In this document: positions 10,207 through 22,062 of the stretch, piece after piece | Numbering within the stretch: position 1 is the stretch's first letter | How the letters are laid out: each line of letters starts with the position of its first letter | Position numbers and translations under genes: made by a program | The notes under the pieces: model-generated | Told to the model about the DNA's origin: nothing | The model's input: only the letters and a program-made list of their open reading frames with translations | Database searches by the model: none | NCBI GenBank assembly: GCA_028751875.1 | Contig: CM054138.1 | Span: 40,760,326-40,824,325 of the forward strand | Length of the DNA stretch: 64,000 bases | Direction of reading: 5' to 3' | Source of the DNA: Rapana venosa | Lineage: Eukaryota > Mollusca > Gastropoda > Neogastropoda > Muricidae

Positions 10207-11045
10207 CAGTTAACGGTTTTGTGTGTTGTGAAATGTCCCAAAGTTAACGGTTTTGTGTGTTGTGAATTGTCCCAAAGTTAACGGTTTTTGTGTGTTGAGA
10301 CTTGTCCCAAAGTTAAAGGTTTTTGTGTGTTGTGACTTGTCCCAAAGTTAACGGTTTTGTGCGTTGTGAATTGTCCCACAGTTAATGGTTTGTGTTGTGA
10401 GTTTTCCCACAGTTTGCAATTTGTGTTGTGAATTGTCCCACAGTTAACGGTTTGTGTTGTGGATTGTCCCACAGTTAACGGTTTTGTGTTGTGGATTGTC
10501 CCACAGTTATTTAACGGTTTAGTGTTGTGGATTGTCCCACAGTTAACGGTTTAGTGTTGTGGATTGTCCCACAGTTAACGGTTTAGTGTTGTGGATTGTC
10601 CCACAGTTAACGGTTTAGTGTTGTGGATTGTCCCACAGTTAATTAACGGTTTAGTGTTGTGGATTGTCCCACAGTTAATTAACGGTTTAGTGTTGTGGAT
10701 TGTCCCACAGTGAACGGTTTGTGCTGTTGATTGTCCCACAGTGAACGGTTTGTGCTGTTGATTGTCCCACAGTTAACGGTTTGTGCTGTGGATTGTCCCA
10801 CAGTTAACGGTTTGTGCTGTTGATTGTCCCACAGTTAATTAACGGTTTAGTGTTGTGGATTGTCCCACAGTTAATTAACGGTTTAGTGTTGTGGATTGTC
10901 CCACAGTGAACGGTTTGTGCTGTTGATTGTCCCACAGTGAACGGTTTGTGCTGTTGATTGTCCCACAGTTAACGGTTTGTGCTGTGGATTGTCCCACAGT
11001 TAACGGTTTGTGCTGTTGATTGTCCCACAGTTAACAGTTTGTGCC
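10207..11045. repeat. Minisatellite, 31-36-bp units
   Basis: About 26 units built on TTGTCCCACAGTTAACGGTTT. Early units have TTTTGTGTGTTGTGAAT spacers (34 bp); later units are 31 bp or, with TTAATTAAC, 36 bp. The last part contains two copies of a six-unit, 196-bp higher-order repeat. Confidence 0.96.
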
Positions 11046-11117
11046 GCCACGGCTGTGGTTCCTAGCGTAAGAAAGCGAGCAGATGAGATATATTTTTCTG
11101 TAAACTAATTGTGTGTT

Positions 11118-11440
11118 TTTGGTGTGTGTGTGTGTATGTGTGTTTTATCCACCTTCACAGTTGCAATTTTAGAATGAAATAACATTCCCACTCACGCACA
11201 CACTCACATGCGTGCACACGCACACAACACAGAGAGAGACAGAGAGAGAGAGAGAGAGACAGAGAGAGAGAGAGCACAGAGGAGACCGACAGAGACAGAG
11301 GAGACAGACAGAGACAGACAGCGACAGACAGAGATCGACAGACAGACAGAGAGATTGTTGGGGAAGAAGAGGCAGCAGCAGCAGCACAGATAAGCAGGCA
11401 GACAGACAGACAGACAGACACAGAGCTAGAGAAGAGAGAT
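11118..11440. repeat. TG, CA, GA and CAGA microsatellites
   Basis: A short TG run near 11124-11142, then CACACGCACAC passing into GA and GACAGA repeats at 11208-11440 with a CAG patch near 11371-11386. Confidence 0.88.
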
Positions 11441-11955
11441 GCATGAAGTTCAACAAACCCGTTTCTGTACCCAAGGCCTGCTTCTTCTTCTACCCATCCA
11501 TACTTTCAGCAAATATTGACTGAGCCAGAAAAGCACACCAGGAAGCGAGTGAGGAGAGACATGGGGGCAGGGGGGCTGGCTGGCTGGCTAGCCATGTATA
11601 TCTGGGAGGTATCATACATGTAGAGGCTACTACCCTGTGAAGTAGTAGCCTGGACATCGCGGGCCATGTGAGGACAGACTGACACCTCCTGTATCTGACA
11701 CTCCATGCAGGCTGGCTAGCCACTTACTAGTAGCCAATGGCCGGCATAGGCTACGCTCGCTGGCACGTTTTCCTGTCTCCCAGCATTGAGAAAAGAAAGA
11801 ATAAAAAGTTTGGGATGATTATTGGCTAGACTGTTTTCCTCGTCTTTCTTCCTCATCAAAGACAAGATAACTCCCCATCTTTTAAAAAAAAATTGTTTTT
11901 TTTTTTAGCCGAAGACGTCACTCTCCTGGCGTTTTTTCTTCTTTTTTTGGTCGTG
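11441..11955. other. No gene recognised
   Basis: Mostly non-repetitive. GCTGGCTGGCTGGCTAGCC lies near 11574-11592 and a related GCTGGCTAGCC near 11711-11721. Confidence 0.45.
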
Positions 11956-12065
11956 GGGGGGGGTGGGGGGTGGTGGTAGTGGTTTTTTTGGGGGGGGCTT
12001 TATCTCATAGACGCAGAGAGGGGAGAGTGGGGGAGGGGAGGGAGAGAGGGAGAGTGGAGGGAGGG

Positions 12066-12097
<32 letters not shown>

Positions 12098-12290
12098 TGG
12101 ATGGATGTTTTATTCTCTTGAAGGCCGTGTTGCCCTTCGTTTAATGAACGGAATGGTATAAACAGAAGTGTTATCAGTGTGTGAACACGGGCAGAGAGTG
12201 GGGATATGGTGAGGGTGGAGGTGGGTGGGTGGGTCGGGTAGCTAGCGCTTACGCACATGCACACTAGATTTTTTTTTGGTTCTATCTTTT

Positions 12291-12366
<76 letters not shown>

Positions 12367-12380
12367 CTCTCTCTCTTCCA
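11956..12380. repeat. G-rich tract, GA block, later CT block
   Basis: G runs and GGT at 11956-11998; GA repeats and GGAT at about 12014-12108; (CT)n at 12292-12380. About 180 bases between the GA and CT blocks show nothing recognisable. Confidence 0.88.
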
Positions 12381-12688
12381 TAGTTTTGCCAGTGGGACAG
12401 TATCAATGGTGGGGGGTGGCAATTGTTAAGTTGACACCACCAGGAAGCTAGTCCCTTACTTTTGCTGCACATCATACTGAGAATGAACATCAGTATTAAC
12501 ATTCACATTAGCCTCCTTGTCCAAGCATTTTATTTTGTTTGTACACAAGTCCCCATTCGTTCACTTTTCTGTTGAAAATTTAGCCTGTCAGACAGAGAAG
12601 TGTCCGCGATGACAGTTGGATATCTTCTGAGGTGGTGATCTACTGTACATTTCATCGTGTGTGGTGTCTTAAAACCTAAATAGTTAAG

Positions 12689-12690
<2 letters not shown>

Positions 12691-12775
<85 letters not shown>

Positions 12776-12792
12776 TAGGCAGGCAGGCAGGC
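12691..12792. repeat. (GA)n joined to (GGCA)n
   Basis: About 28 GA units run directly into about eleven GGCA units, one reading GGTA. Confidence 0.95.
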
Positions 12793-12934
12793 TCATAGGC
12801 CGATCCCTAATAGATAGAAGGACCAACAAAACTGACACACAAACGACCTGGTGTACAGATATTTAAAAAAAACAAACTATGCAGATGGAAAGACCTCAAG
12901 ATAAACGTATTCCTTATAAACAGACTGAATTAGA

Positions 12935-13511
<577 letters not shown>

Positions 13512-13932
13512 TAGTGTATCCGAGGTTTACTAATGGTGAGATTTTTTGGAATGGGATCGTTTTTGCCCTCCATAAGTAATCGCCGGGCGGATGAAATCTA
13601 GACACAACAGCAGTGTCCATGCAGTTGTTTGTTTGTTTTTAAAGAAATGTACATTTTCGTCACCTTTTCTTACCTGCATGATGGATGGTCTGCTCTTCCA
13701 AAGGTCAGAATGGGTTTTAAGGTGTGAGCGAAATTTTCTGCGTGCATTCGCACACGAGGCATCTGTTGATAGTCTTATGCGAGTTACTTTTGGGGGAGAG
13801 AGGGGGAAGTCAGTACTGATGTTGACTCCAGGAAAAAAAAATCCATTGAGCGGGCGTCTTGGTGGTGGCTGAAAGCCGGGCGGTCAAATCGCGAGCGCAA
13901 CACTCTAACCTAACCACTAGGCTAAAATCTCA
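13512..13932 (-). mobile_element. SINE-B, full-length but divergent
   Basis: Minus strand. The 3' region (left) shows ACTAATGGTGAGATTTT. The core shows TGCGTGCATTCGCACACG. The head (right) reads GCGAGCGCAACACTCTAACC and CCACTAGGCT as seen on plus. Many substitutions suggest an old copy. Confidence 0.75.
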
Positions 13933-15104
13933 TGTGTATTATTTTGTAAGGACATCGAAGAGTGTTATCACACAGTAGTGAGAACCGCGAGAGTGGAGGG
14001 GAAGGAAGCTGGTTGCTAAATCTTCAGTAGTGCCCCAACGGTTTACTAGACAGTGACATAGGTGAAGGTCTAGGGACGACAGTAGTCCTTGGTCTGGAGT
14101 CAGAGAAACGAAGTGGAATAACGCGTTTGACCAAATAAAATCCTGCTGACCCAGCGCTTATTGGGCGTCACCGTGGCAGTTGACCCAGGCAGTATGGTTT
14201 GCCCTGAGAACAAGGCGGTAGCAGTCGTTCTCAGAGCTCGCAGTACTTCTCATGAAGACAGCGTGAGAAAAAGAGTGTCTCCTACTTGTTGACCTCTGTC
14301 TGTGTGTCTGCCTCCACTTAAGGACGGGCGACAGACAAGGCCTGGCCGGCCACCTCTCCAGCACACTGAGGGTTAATGTCACACTAATGGTGGGCCTTCA
14401 GGCATCCAGCAAGAGAAGAGAGCTGTGACCTTTCAGGTACTACAACTGGGAGGAGGAGGAGGAGAGAGAAAGAGGCAGGCAGCCTAATGACGGCTCTGCT
14501 GGAGGTAATGACCGTGGTCTGATGACCTCTCCTCCCCCATTCTTTCCCGCTACCGTACACCGATAGGACCTTGACCCTGATGGTGGCTTTGTCATGGTCA
14601 TGTGTGTGTTGGTAGTAGTCGATGGAGTTCCCGCTGCTTTGGTATTTTCGTTGGTTTTACATATCCAAACGCTTTTGTTCATTGTGTCCATACGGTCAGA
14701 TCAGTTTTGAATGGGTTGTTCTTGGCTTATTATCTCGACAGACCGTTTTTATTAAGAGATTTGTAGCCATTGTACTAATGATCTTTCCAGCTGATTATGT
14801 GTGTCTTCAATTTTACGTCTGTTCACTTAAAGTGATATTAGACGATATGTTTATGTTATGTTTATGTTAAGAAGAAAGGACTGGATATCGGCGACCCAAG
14901 ACTGAAATTGTGAAAAGGCTTTAAGCGAAACAATTTGATCCAGTTCATTTAATAGGGCGTTCGCCTGTTTGCCCGAATATTGCTGGAGTGATGGAAATGG
15001 TTTAGTCTGTTAAAATGTGGTCCATGGAGATTGATACTGTGGTGTGATGGACGTGTGCGATCTTTAGTCAACCAGCCAATGAACCAACCTCATGCTGTAC
15101 ACAC
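13933..15104. other. 1.2 kb without recognisable features
   Basis: Low repeat content. Frames up to about 80 codons at 14158-14382 (minus), 14440-14691 (minus) and 14622-14870 (plus) are unrecognised, and no convincing exon boundaries were found. Confidence 0.45.
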
Positions 15105-15256
15105 ACATGCGCGCGTGTGTGCCCCCCCCCCCCCCCATCCACTCCACACACACACACGCGTGCCCCCCCCCCCCCCCCCCCCCCCCCCCACCACACACAC
15201 ACACATACACACACCCGCGCGGGGAGGGAAGGAGGAGAGAGAGAGAGGGGAGGGGG
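15105..15256. repeat. CA/CG repeats, two C runs, GA block
   Basis: C runs at about 15121-15136 and 15162-15189 alternate with CA repeats; a GA-rich end follows. Confidence 0.92.
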
Positions 15257-15344
15257 GGCATGAAGATTATAAATATAAATAATTGTATAATGTGCCCAGT
15301 TTTCAAACACATGGAATGATACAGATGAAGGAAGCTGCCAGGGA

Positions 15345-15895
15345 CAGACAGACAAGTATTTCTGAAGAACACAGACAGACAAGTATTTCTGAAGAACACA
15401 GACGAGCAGTATTTCTGAAGAACACGGACAAGCAGTATTTCTGAAGAACACAGACGAGCAGTATTTCTGAAGAACACGGACAAGCAGTATTTCTGAAGAA
15501 CACAGACAAACAAATCTAGAGCACAGACAGACGCATATTTCGAAGAACACGACGAGCAGTATTCTGAAGAACACGACAAGCAGTATTTCTGAAGAACACA
15601 GACGAGCAGTATTTCTGAAGAACACGGACAAGCAGTATTTCTGAAGAACACAGACAAACAAATCTAGGGCACAGACAGACCAATATTTCCAAAGAACACT
15701 GTCGAGCAAACCTATAGCACAGACAGACGAGTTGTATTTCTAAAGAACACAGGCAGACAAAGCTATGACACAAACAAATATTATTTCTGAAGAACACAGA
15801 CAGACAAAAGCTATGGCACAAACACATATTTCTGAAGAACACAGACAGACAAAGATGACAAACCACATGCATTTTGAAGAACACAGACAGCATAG
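15345..15895. repeat. Minisatellite, 26-bp unit
   Basis: About 18 units centred on TATTTCTGAAGAACAC followed by RGACRAGCAG. A longer variant containing ACAAACAAATCTAG and GCACAGACAGAC occurs twice (about 15505-15535 and 15652-15680). Divergence rises to the right. The Cys/Phe/Leu minus-strand frames are the repeat read in phase. Confidence 0.93.
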
Positions 15896-16284
15896 CTTGG
15901 CACAGTCATGGATATTCTACCAAGAACCAGGCAGACAAGCTATGGCATATAATAAATAATTAATTTCTGGAGAACGGAAACAAAAGATGGCAAGAGAAAG
16001 GGGGTATTTCTGAAGATCGCAGAAAACCCATGGGCAATGGACAGAACAGGAGAGCATTGTTCTGGCATCGCAGAATAGTCACAGATCTGTCAGAGACTAC
16101 GATAGGGTAATTATGGAAAGGGGTTGGGGAATTATGGGTGAAACTAGGAAAGGAGTGGGGTGATGAGAGAGTTAAGGGGCGAGTTTACTGATGAAGAAGA
16201 TGGTGAGAAGGAGTTGAGGTTGCGATGTCATAGGATTGCAGGTTGGCTGACTTAGGTTAGGGGGTAGCTTCTGTGTGAAGTGTG
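15896..16284. other. No recognisable feature
   Basis: Purine-rich, possibly decayed 26-bp repeat units at the left edge (TATTTCTGAAGATCGCAG near 16004). Confidence 0.4.
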
Positions 16285-16473
16285 CAGGAGTGTGTGTGTG
16301 TGTGTGTGGGTGTGTGTGTGTGGTGTGTGAGTGTGTGTGTGTGTTGAGTGTGTGTGTGGAGTGTGTGTGTGTGGTGGAGTGTGTGTGTGTGTAGTGTGTG
16401 TGTTATGTGTGTGTGTTGTGTGTGTGTGTGTGTGATGTGTGTGTGTGTGTGGAGTGTGTGTGTGTGTGTGTGT

Positions 16474-16516
<43 letters not shown>

Positions 16517-16632
16517 AGTGTGTGTGTGGATGTGTGGTGTGTGTGTGTGTGGAGTGTGTGTGTGGTGTGTGGTGTGTGTGTGGTGTGTGTGTGTGGGTAT
16601 GGAGTGTGTGTTGTGAAGTGTGTGTGTGTTGG
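16285..16632. repeat. (TG)n microsatellite
   Basis: About 350 bases of TG repeats with regular GGAG, GGTG and TTG interruptions. Confidence 0.95.
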
Positions 16633-16757
16633 CACGCGGTCTAGTTTCGTCTCCTAGCTGTCAACTATTGTTTAATTTTTATTTGTCCTTTTCCTTGCTG
16701 CATACTTACTTGGATGCTTGTCTGTTTAAATGCATACATTATATTATGCATGCAGAT

Positions 16758-16771
16758 GTGTGTGTGAGTGT

Positions 16772-16818
<47 letters not shown>

Positions 16819-16833
16819 TATATATATATATAT

Positions 16834-16866
<33 letters not shown>
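16758..16866. repeat. TG, AT and TTG microsatellites
   Basis: (TG)n, then (AT)n from about 16774, then (TTG)n from about 16836. Confidence 0.95.
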
Positions 16867-16867
<1 letters not shown>

Positions 16868-17307
16868 GTTTTGTTTTTGGGGTTGGTGATTAGACTAGAA
16901 CACAGTGTCGTTGTTTCTGAAATATTTGTCTTCGCTTTGTTTGCTTGAGTAGGGTGAACATTGTGTTTTGTAACCTTCGCCATATATATTATCACATCCT
17001 CCATGAACAGAATTGGGAAGATGGACTGCTGGAGACGAAACGGACAGGAGGGATGGAGGGGTTTTAGAAACAAGGAAGAGGGGGGAAGAGATTTGATTGG
17101 GGAAGGGGGAGTAGGATGAAGGGGTGAGGGGGGGGGGGGGGGGACAATTTGTTGAGGGAAAGATAGCATGGGTGGGAAGGGGGAGGGATTGATGGCCAGA
17201 CGTGATGATGAAAGAAATGAGGGAGGTGGGGGTTGGTTGGTTTGGGCCTCTCTTTGTTCCTTTTGGGCCAGACAAGGTTTTGCCCAGGTTCATCCGGTTC
17301 GCGAGTG
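16867..17307. other. No gene; G run at 17127
   Basis: Purine-rich on plus, with a G run at about 17127-17143. Confidence 0.45.
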
Positions 17308-17320
17308 TGCGTGCGTGCGT

Positions 17321-17359
<39 letters not shown>

Positions 17360-17379
17360 CGTGTGTGCGCGCGCGCGAG

Positions 17380-17419
<40 letters not shown>

Positions 17420-17431
17420 AGAGAGAGAGAG

Positions 17432-17500
<69 letters not shown>
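17308..17500. repeat. (GT)n joined to (GA)n
   Basis: GT and GC repeats to about 17378, then GA repeats with GGAG interruptions to 17500. Confidence 0.95.
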
Positions 17501-17504
<4 letters not shown>

Positions 17505-17605
17505 GCTTGGTGCGTTTTTTAGCCTGAGGTTAAATTGACTGTTAAGTCTCAAATTCACGAGGTTCACTGCAAATTGTGACCGTCCCTGCACTGGCTGAAT
17601 GTTTG

Positions 17606-17846
17606 CCACACACACACACACAGACACCTACACACACGCGCGCGAGCACGCTCACACACACACACACGCTCGCACACACGCACGCGCGCGCACACGCACG
17701 CACGCACCCACGCACGCACGCACACACACACGAACTCTTACATACGCACACATACACACACAGACGCACCCACAGACACACACCCCACCCACAGACACAC
17801 CCCCCACACACACACACACGCACACGCACGCACGCGCGCGCTAGAA
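17606..17846. repeat. (CA)n with CG and CCCA variants
   Basis: CA repeats with many CGCA and CCCACA interruptions. Confidence 0.93.
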
Positions 17847-18037
17847 CAGGAACAGAATTTGGAGAAACAGGGTGGACAGGAATGGGACGTGAGGACAGGA
17901 GGAGGGTAAGGAATTTTCGGAGCAGTAGGGAGGACAAATTCACAAACAAGCACCATGCCTGTCGCACGTACAGGGAAGGTCAGGAGAAGCGAGTGCCTGT
18001 GAGAGTCACGACAATGCCATCCCCCTGGAGAGAGGCT

Positions 18038-18392
18038 AAAACCATGTCACTGTTTGACCCGAAACTTTTCCCCCATCCATTAGCTCATGAGTGGTGGTCT
18101 GGGAGCTAGTCTTTCGGATGAGACGATAAACCGAGGTCGCGTGTGTTACATATAAGTATTTTAACACACGTAAAAGAACCCACGGCAACAAGAGAGTTGT
18201 CCCTGGCAAAAATTCTGTAGAAAAAAGCCACTCTGATAGGGAAACAAATAAGTTGCAGAGAGGAAAAAGAAAAAAAAATGGGTGGCGCTGCTCTTGTGGC
18301 GAGGCGCTCTCCCCGGGGGAGAGCAGCCCGATTTTTCACGCAGAGAAATCTGCGTGACTTAAAGTGGTATAAATAAATAAATATAAATAAGT
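18038..18392 (+). mobile_element. SINE-C, 5'-truncated
   Basis: Begins near CAATGCCATCC... CACTGTTTGACCCGAAACTT and runs through TTTCGGATGAGACGATAAAC, GTAAAAGAACCCACGGCAAC, ATGGGTGGCGCTGCTCTTG, CTCTCCCCGGGGGAGAG and the TGGTATAAATAAATAAAT tail. The tRNA-like head is missing. Confidence 0.88.
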
Positions 18393-18401
18393 AAACTTGC
18401 T

Positions 18402-18402
18402 A

Positions 18403-18436
<34 letters not shown>

Positions 18437-18442
18437 CTCACA
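18402..18442. repeat. (CA)n
   Basis: About 15 CA units then CACTCACACTCTCACAC. Confidence 0.9.
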
Positions 18443-18600
18443 CCACTGCAGAATCTTCGTTCCGTTCTTTTGTATCTACTTCTTGTTATGATGTCATCAC
18501 CTTGTACAGGCTCAGACCGTGTCACCTGCTGCTTCATACCGCTACAGAGGCTTTGTACCGTTCTTTGTATTTTGTTGTTTTTGTGTGTGTAGGGGACTGT

Positions 18601-18902
18601 TATGGGGACGGGATAGCTCAGTGGTCGGAGCACTCGCTTTCCCCAAGCCAAGTTAAGCAGCGTCGAGCGTGGTTACCAGTTGGATGGGTGACCGTTTGCG
18701 CGCCTTGGCTTCAGTACAGTTCCCCCAGTTCACCCAGCTGTAAATGGGTACCTGCCCTCTTTAGGGTCAGGGAAGGTAAAGCAGCGAGGGAGAGGAGATG
18801 GGCGCCGCCCTCAATATGCTGGCCCTAGAGAAGTGAGGTCTCTGACGCCTCGCTCCCCTACGACCTTATAGGTCATGGGACTCCTTTACCTTTTATCCTT
18901 AG
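18601..18902 (+). mobile_element. SINE-G: tRNA-like plus 5S-like composite SINE
   Basis: The head GGGACGGGATAGCTCAGTGG contains a tRNA-type A box (TAGCTCAGTGG, 18614-18624). It is followed by AAGTTAAGCAGCGTCGAGC (from 18650) and GTTGGATGGGTGACCG (near 18679). These match, from memory, the box A and box C regions of animal 5S rRNA genes. The body continues with GGGTACCTGCCCTCTTTAGG and GGCGCCGCCCTC, and the right end is GGTCATGGGACTCCTTTACC. A partial copy lies at 36066-36300. Promoter-chimeric SINEs are known in other animals; whether this family is described is unknown to me. Confidence 0.75.
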
Positions 18903-18910
18903 GGGACTGT

Positions 18911-19027
18911 TAAAACCGTATGTTTCCCCGAAGATGGAGTGCGGCTACCTTCCTGGTGGGCAATAACGGTCATGTACGCAACAATTTCACCATTAGTGAA
19001 TCTCAGAGCTCAACTAGCCGAGGGGAG
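18911..19027 (+). mobile_element. SINE-B 3' fragment
   Basis: CCCCGAAGATGGAGTGCGGC, CACCATTAGTGAATCTCAG and AGCCGAGGGG match the SINE-B 3' region. Confidence 0.75.
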
Positions 19028-19204
19028 AAAACTCAAAAGAAACCAAAACAAACGAACGAACGACAGCAACAAAGATCTCACCGCACTCCAATATTTTCAA
19101 TCGATATAATTACGGTTAAGCTCACGTTACCTGTGTTAGCTCTTGTTGACATTACAAGACAAACAATATAAACAACAACAACAAAACCTAATAGAGAGGG
19201 GGAT

Positions 19205-19245
19205 TAATTTTTACAAAACCCGCATACACACAGGAAGTCAGATGA
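19205..19245 (+). mobile_element. SINE-A 3' fragment
   Basis: TTTTTACAAAACCCGCATAC and CACAGGAAGTCAGATGAATA resemble the SINE-A segment before the tail. Short, so tentative. Confidence 0.5.
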
Positions 19246-19438
19246 ATAGACAGACACGCACACACGCACGCACAGGACACACACATATGCCCGGACACAC
19301 GCACGCACATACATACACACGCACGCACGCACGCACAGGACACACACATATGCCCGGACGCACATACGCACGCATGCACACACACACACACACAACACAC
19401 ACACACACACACAGAAAGAGAGAAATAGAGAGGGAGAG
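19246..19438. repeat. CA/CG repeat with internal 58-bp duplication, then GA
   Basis: The segment CGCACAGGACACACACATATG followed by CCCGGAC occurs twice about 67 bases apart (19268 and 19335), inside CA repeats that end in a GA block. Confidence 0.85.
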
Positions 19439-20034
19439 ATAAAGGGGTGGTGTGTGTGGATTTTTGGGGGGTGGTAGGGGGGTGGGGAGGATGTGGGATG
19501 TCGATAAGCGTTTCCCTTGTCACTAACTGGATTATAACGTTCAACTGCGCGATTCTTATCGAAAGATACTACATTTAAAACTGCTTAGCACATCACTTCA
19601 TATCAACACAGATAAAAACACAACCCAAGATAACAGCTATAGAAAGATAAACACTCGGTCCAGACTGTGAACGTAAGATAAAACGAGGACTCCCACACGT
19701 TATTTATATACCAAAGTACAGTGCGCGGCATTCTACCGGAAGTTTCCACAGGAAGTTTCCAGACCAGTGGGAGGAGTTCTTATCTGCGTTGAGCCTGCCT
19801 ACTTAAGGACAATGACCACTTTACGACACAACAGACGTGCTTGAGGCAGATAACAGAAACAGCAGCAGCAGTATTTTCTTGCTTCGGAAGAAAAGAAGCC
19901 TGGATGGAAAGGCGAGAGGAGGGATGGAGAGGTTTGCTTATGGAGAGAGATTGTACTGAGATACTGGTGGTAGGGGACTGAGGTACAAAGTAGTCTGTTC
20001 CGTTCTCTCAGTGTGGGTGGGTGTTTTTTCCCTC
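19439..20034. other. No recognisable feature
   Basis: Non-repetitive apart from a small GGAAGTTTCC direct repeat near 19738-19760. No gene seen. Confidence 0.45.
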
Positions 20035-20112
20035 GCGCGCGCGTGTGTGTGTGTGTGTGTGTGTGAGTGAGTGAGTGATAGAGACAGGTAGGCAGGCAGG
20101 CAGGCAAACAGG
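20035..20112. repeat. GC/GT, GTGA and GGCA microsatellites
   Basis: CGCGCGCG, (TG)n, (GTGA)n, then (GGCA)n. Confidence 0.9.
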
Positions 20113-20428
20113 CTGGCAGGCAGCAGGCTTTATTCACTAGAGATCGAATGCAAAGACACAAACCCATGCACAATAATAACCATGTCCCATTTTCCAACGA
20201 TAAGAGGTAGCTTATACAGCAGGAAGGAAGGAAGGAGTCAAACAAGCTGACAGGAGAGAGTGAGTTTCTGAAGAACACGGCAGACAACTGTGTCAACCAC
20301 CATATGTACCTTTGCCATTGTATTACATTATTATTTCTGGCTGGTCTATGAATAGTCATCATGACTGTCCTCTCTCAGTCCACATGTGTCAGGGCTGACT
20401 TAGAGATATGCACATTTCTTCCTCTTCA
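20113..20428. other. No recognisable feature
   Basis: Short AAGG run near 20223-20236; no gene. Confidence 0.4.
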
Positions 20429-20933
20429 TCGACGAACGCTCATAGCAATCATTGTTAGACGTCTTGTCATATGAGCGAAAATGCGTTGAGCAGTCAGTGA
20501 AGCGCCTTTACAAGTCAGGCCTAGGGCATGCGAGAGAGAGAATAGTGATCTTATTTCTGGAAACAAACAGGCAGGAGAATGGACCAAGAAGGCAGACAAT
20601 AGACGACAAGGTGACAAAGAAGAAAAGGAACATGGCAGAAACAAAGAGAGGGATAGAAAAAAAAGAGGAATTTCTAGCACAGATTTTCTAGTTGTTCTTA
20701 AGGTTATATTATAGTCCCAGAAGAGATATTATCGGATTCAGGGACTGTGGTAACGGCAAGTCATCATCCCACTTTGGCGCCGCGGGCCACCCTAAAACTG
20801 GTACCATTCCAAAAGCAGTAATGCTGTGCAAGCATAGGCATAATTACTTATTAGGCTTTGTAGAAGGTGGGGGGATACTTCTTAGTCCCAATGCTCAGAC
20901 AGCAATGGGGAAGGTACTATTTATACTGATAGC
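20429..20933 (+). mobile_element. Repeat D split by repeat E
   Basis: D sequence runs from CGACGAACGCTCATAGC to AGCACAGATTTTCTAG (about 20695). Foreign sequence containing repeat E fills about 20696-20905. The D right end (AAGGTACTATTTATACTGAT) then resumes. Confidence 0.7.
20713..20860 (+). mobile_element. Dispersed repeat E (nested)
   Basis: GAAGAGATATTATCGG, TTTGGCGCCGCGGGCCACCC and AATGCTGTGCAAGCATAGG match 6628-6752. Confidence 0.65.
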
Positions 20934-20934
20934 C

Positions 20935-20935
<1 letters not shown>

Positions 20936-20967
<32 letters not shown>
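20936..20967. repeat. Run of 32 C
   Basis: Pure homopolymer immediately after the D right end. Confidence 0.95.
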
Positions 20968-21694
20968 ATCTCTTCCGTAAGATATGTGGGGATTAAGGGG
21001 GCAATGGAAGTGGGGGATGGAGCGGAGCGGAGGGGAGGGGTTGGTGATGAAGAAGGATGTGGTGGAGGGGTATGGAGAGAGTGGTCCAACATGGGATGTG
21101 GGGAGTTAGTGTATTGGCTGACCTTGGGGGCCTTAGCTTCTGTGTTGGTTGTGGGATGAAGGAGATCAGTCTGTTTGGTGCAGGGAGCGTTGTGTGAGTG
21201 TGAGTGTGTGCGCATGTGAGCGCGCACACATGTGAGCGCCTGCCTAGGTACACTCGCTCACACACATGAGCGCGCCTTCACACACACACACACACATTCA
21301 AGCAGAAGTAAGCCCCCCCCCCCCCCCCCCCCCCACCCTCACCCTCCCACTATTTCTGTGTACGCACTCGAACTTACACATGCTCATTTATACACATACT
21401 TCCCTCCCTTTTTTAAAATTTCTTTTACCTTTTTCATAATCCGTTTCCCTATCGTCTAATATCACTTAAAGTAGAAGAACGTTAAAGCGAAGAAACACAC
21501 ACACACACACACACACACACCACACCACACCACACCACACACACCACACCACACCACACCACACCACACCACACACACAACACACCGCGCACACACACAC
21601 ACACTCACTCTCTCCTCTCTCTCTCTCTCTCTCTCTCCACTTCTCCATCAACACAACAACACAACACCACACAACACACACACAAAACACACAC

Positions 21695-21727
<33 letters not shown>

Positions 21728-21945
21728 CACACACCAAAGTACAGGCGCATAACGAGGCATTAACCCCCCCAGTTGTACGTCATCGAGCAGGTCCCTGACG
21801 TATTGCAGAACTGCCCCCTTTCCTTCAGATGCCAGCCAGTAATGGAAGCAGAGCCAGCCCAGCCACCCTTTGATGCCGCCAGGCTAGTTCCAGACCATGC
21901 ACAGCACTGGTCCTACCTCGCCTGTCCGGCTGGTCAGTCCGTCCT
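20968..21945. repeat. CA-rich stretch with C run; no gene
   Basis: GGGG-rich at 20990-21100, CA/CG repeats at 21190-21300, C run at 21313-21334, and CA with CCACA repeats and one CT block at 21491-21735. The flanks at 21341-21490 and 21736-21945 show nothing recognisable. Confidence 0.75.
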
Positions 21946-21947
21946 TT

Positions 21948-22062
21948 GATGTGATAACGCCATCACTCACAGAGTCTGATGTGATAACGCCATCACTCAC
22001 AGAGTCTGATGTGATAACGCCATCACTCACAGGGTCTGATCTGATAACGTCATCAGTCACAT
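21948..22062. repeat. 30-bp tandem repeat, four units
   Basis: Unit contains GATGTGATAACGCCATCACT then CACAGAGTCT. Units one to three are near identical; the fourth is divergent. Each unit holds a small inverted repeat, GTGAT and ATCAC. Confidence 0.93.

Noticed and set aside
15350..15850. Heat-shock element array in the 26-bp repeat (TTCTGAAGAA)
   Set aside because: The TTC and GAA blocks have one base between them rather than the two needed in an HSE.
18650..18700. 5S rRNA gene
   Set aside because: Only the internal promoter half matches; the 5' third and the 3' end of 5S rRNA are missing and the segment is part of a dispersed repeat.
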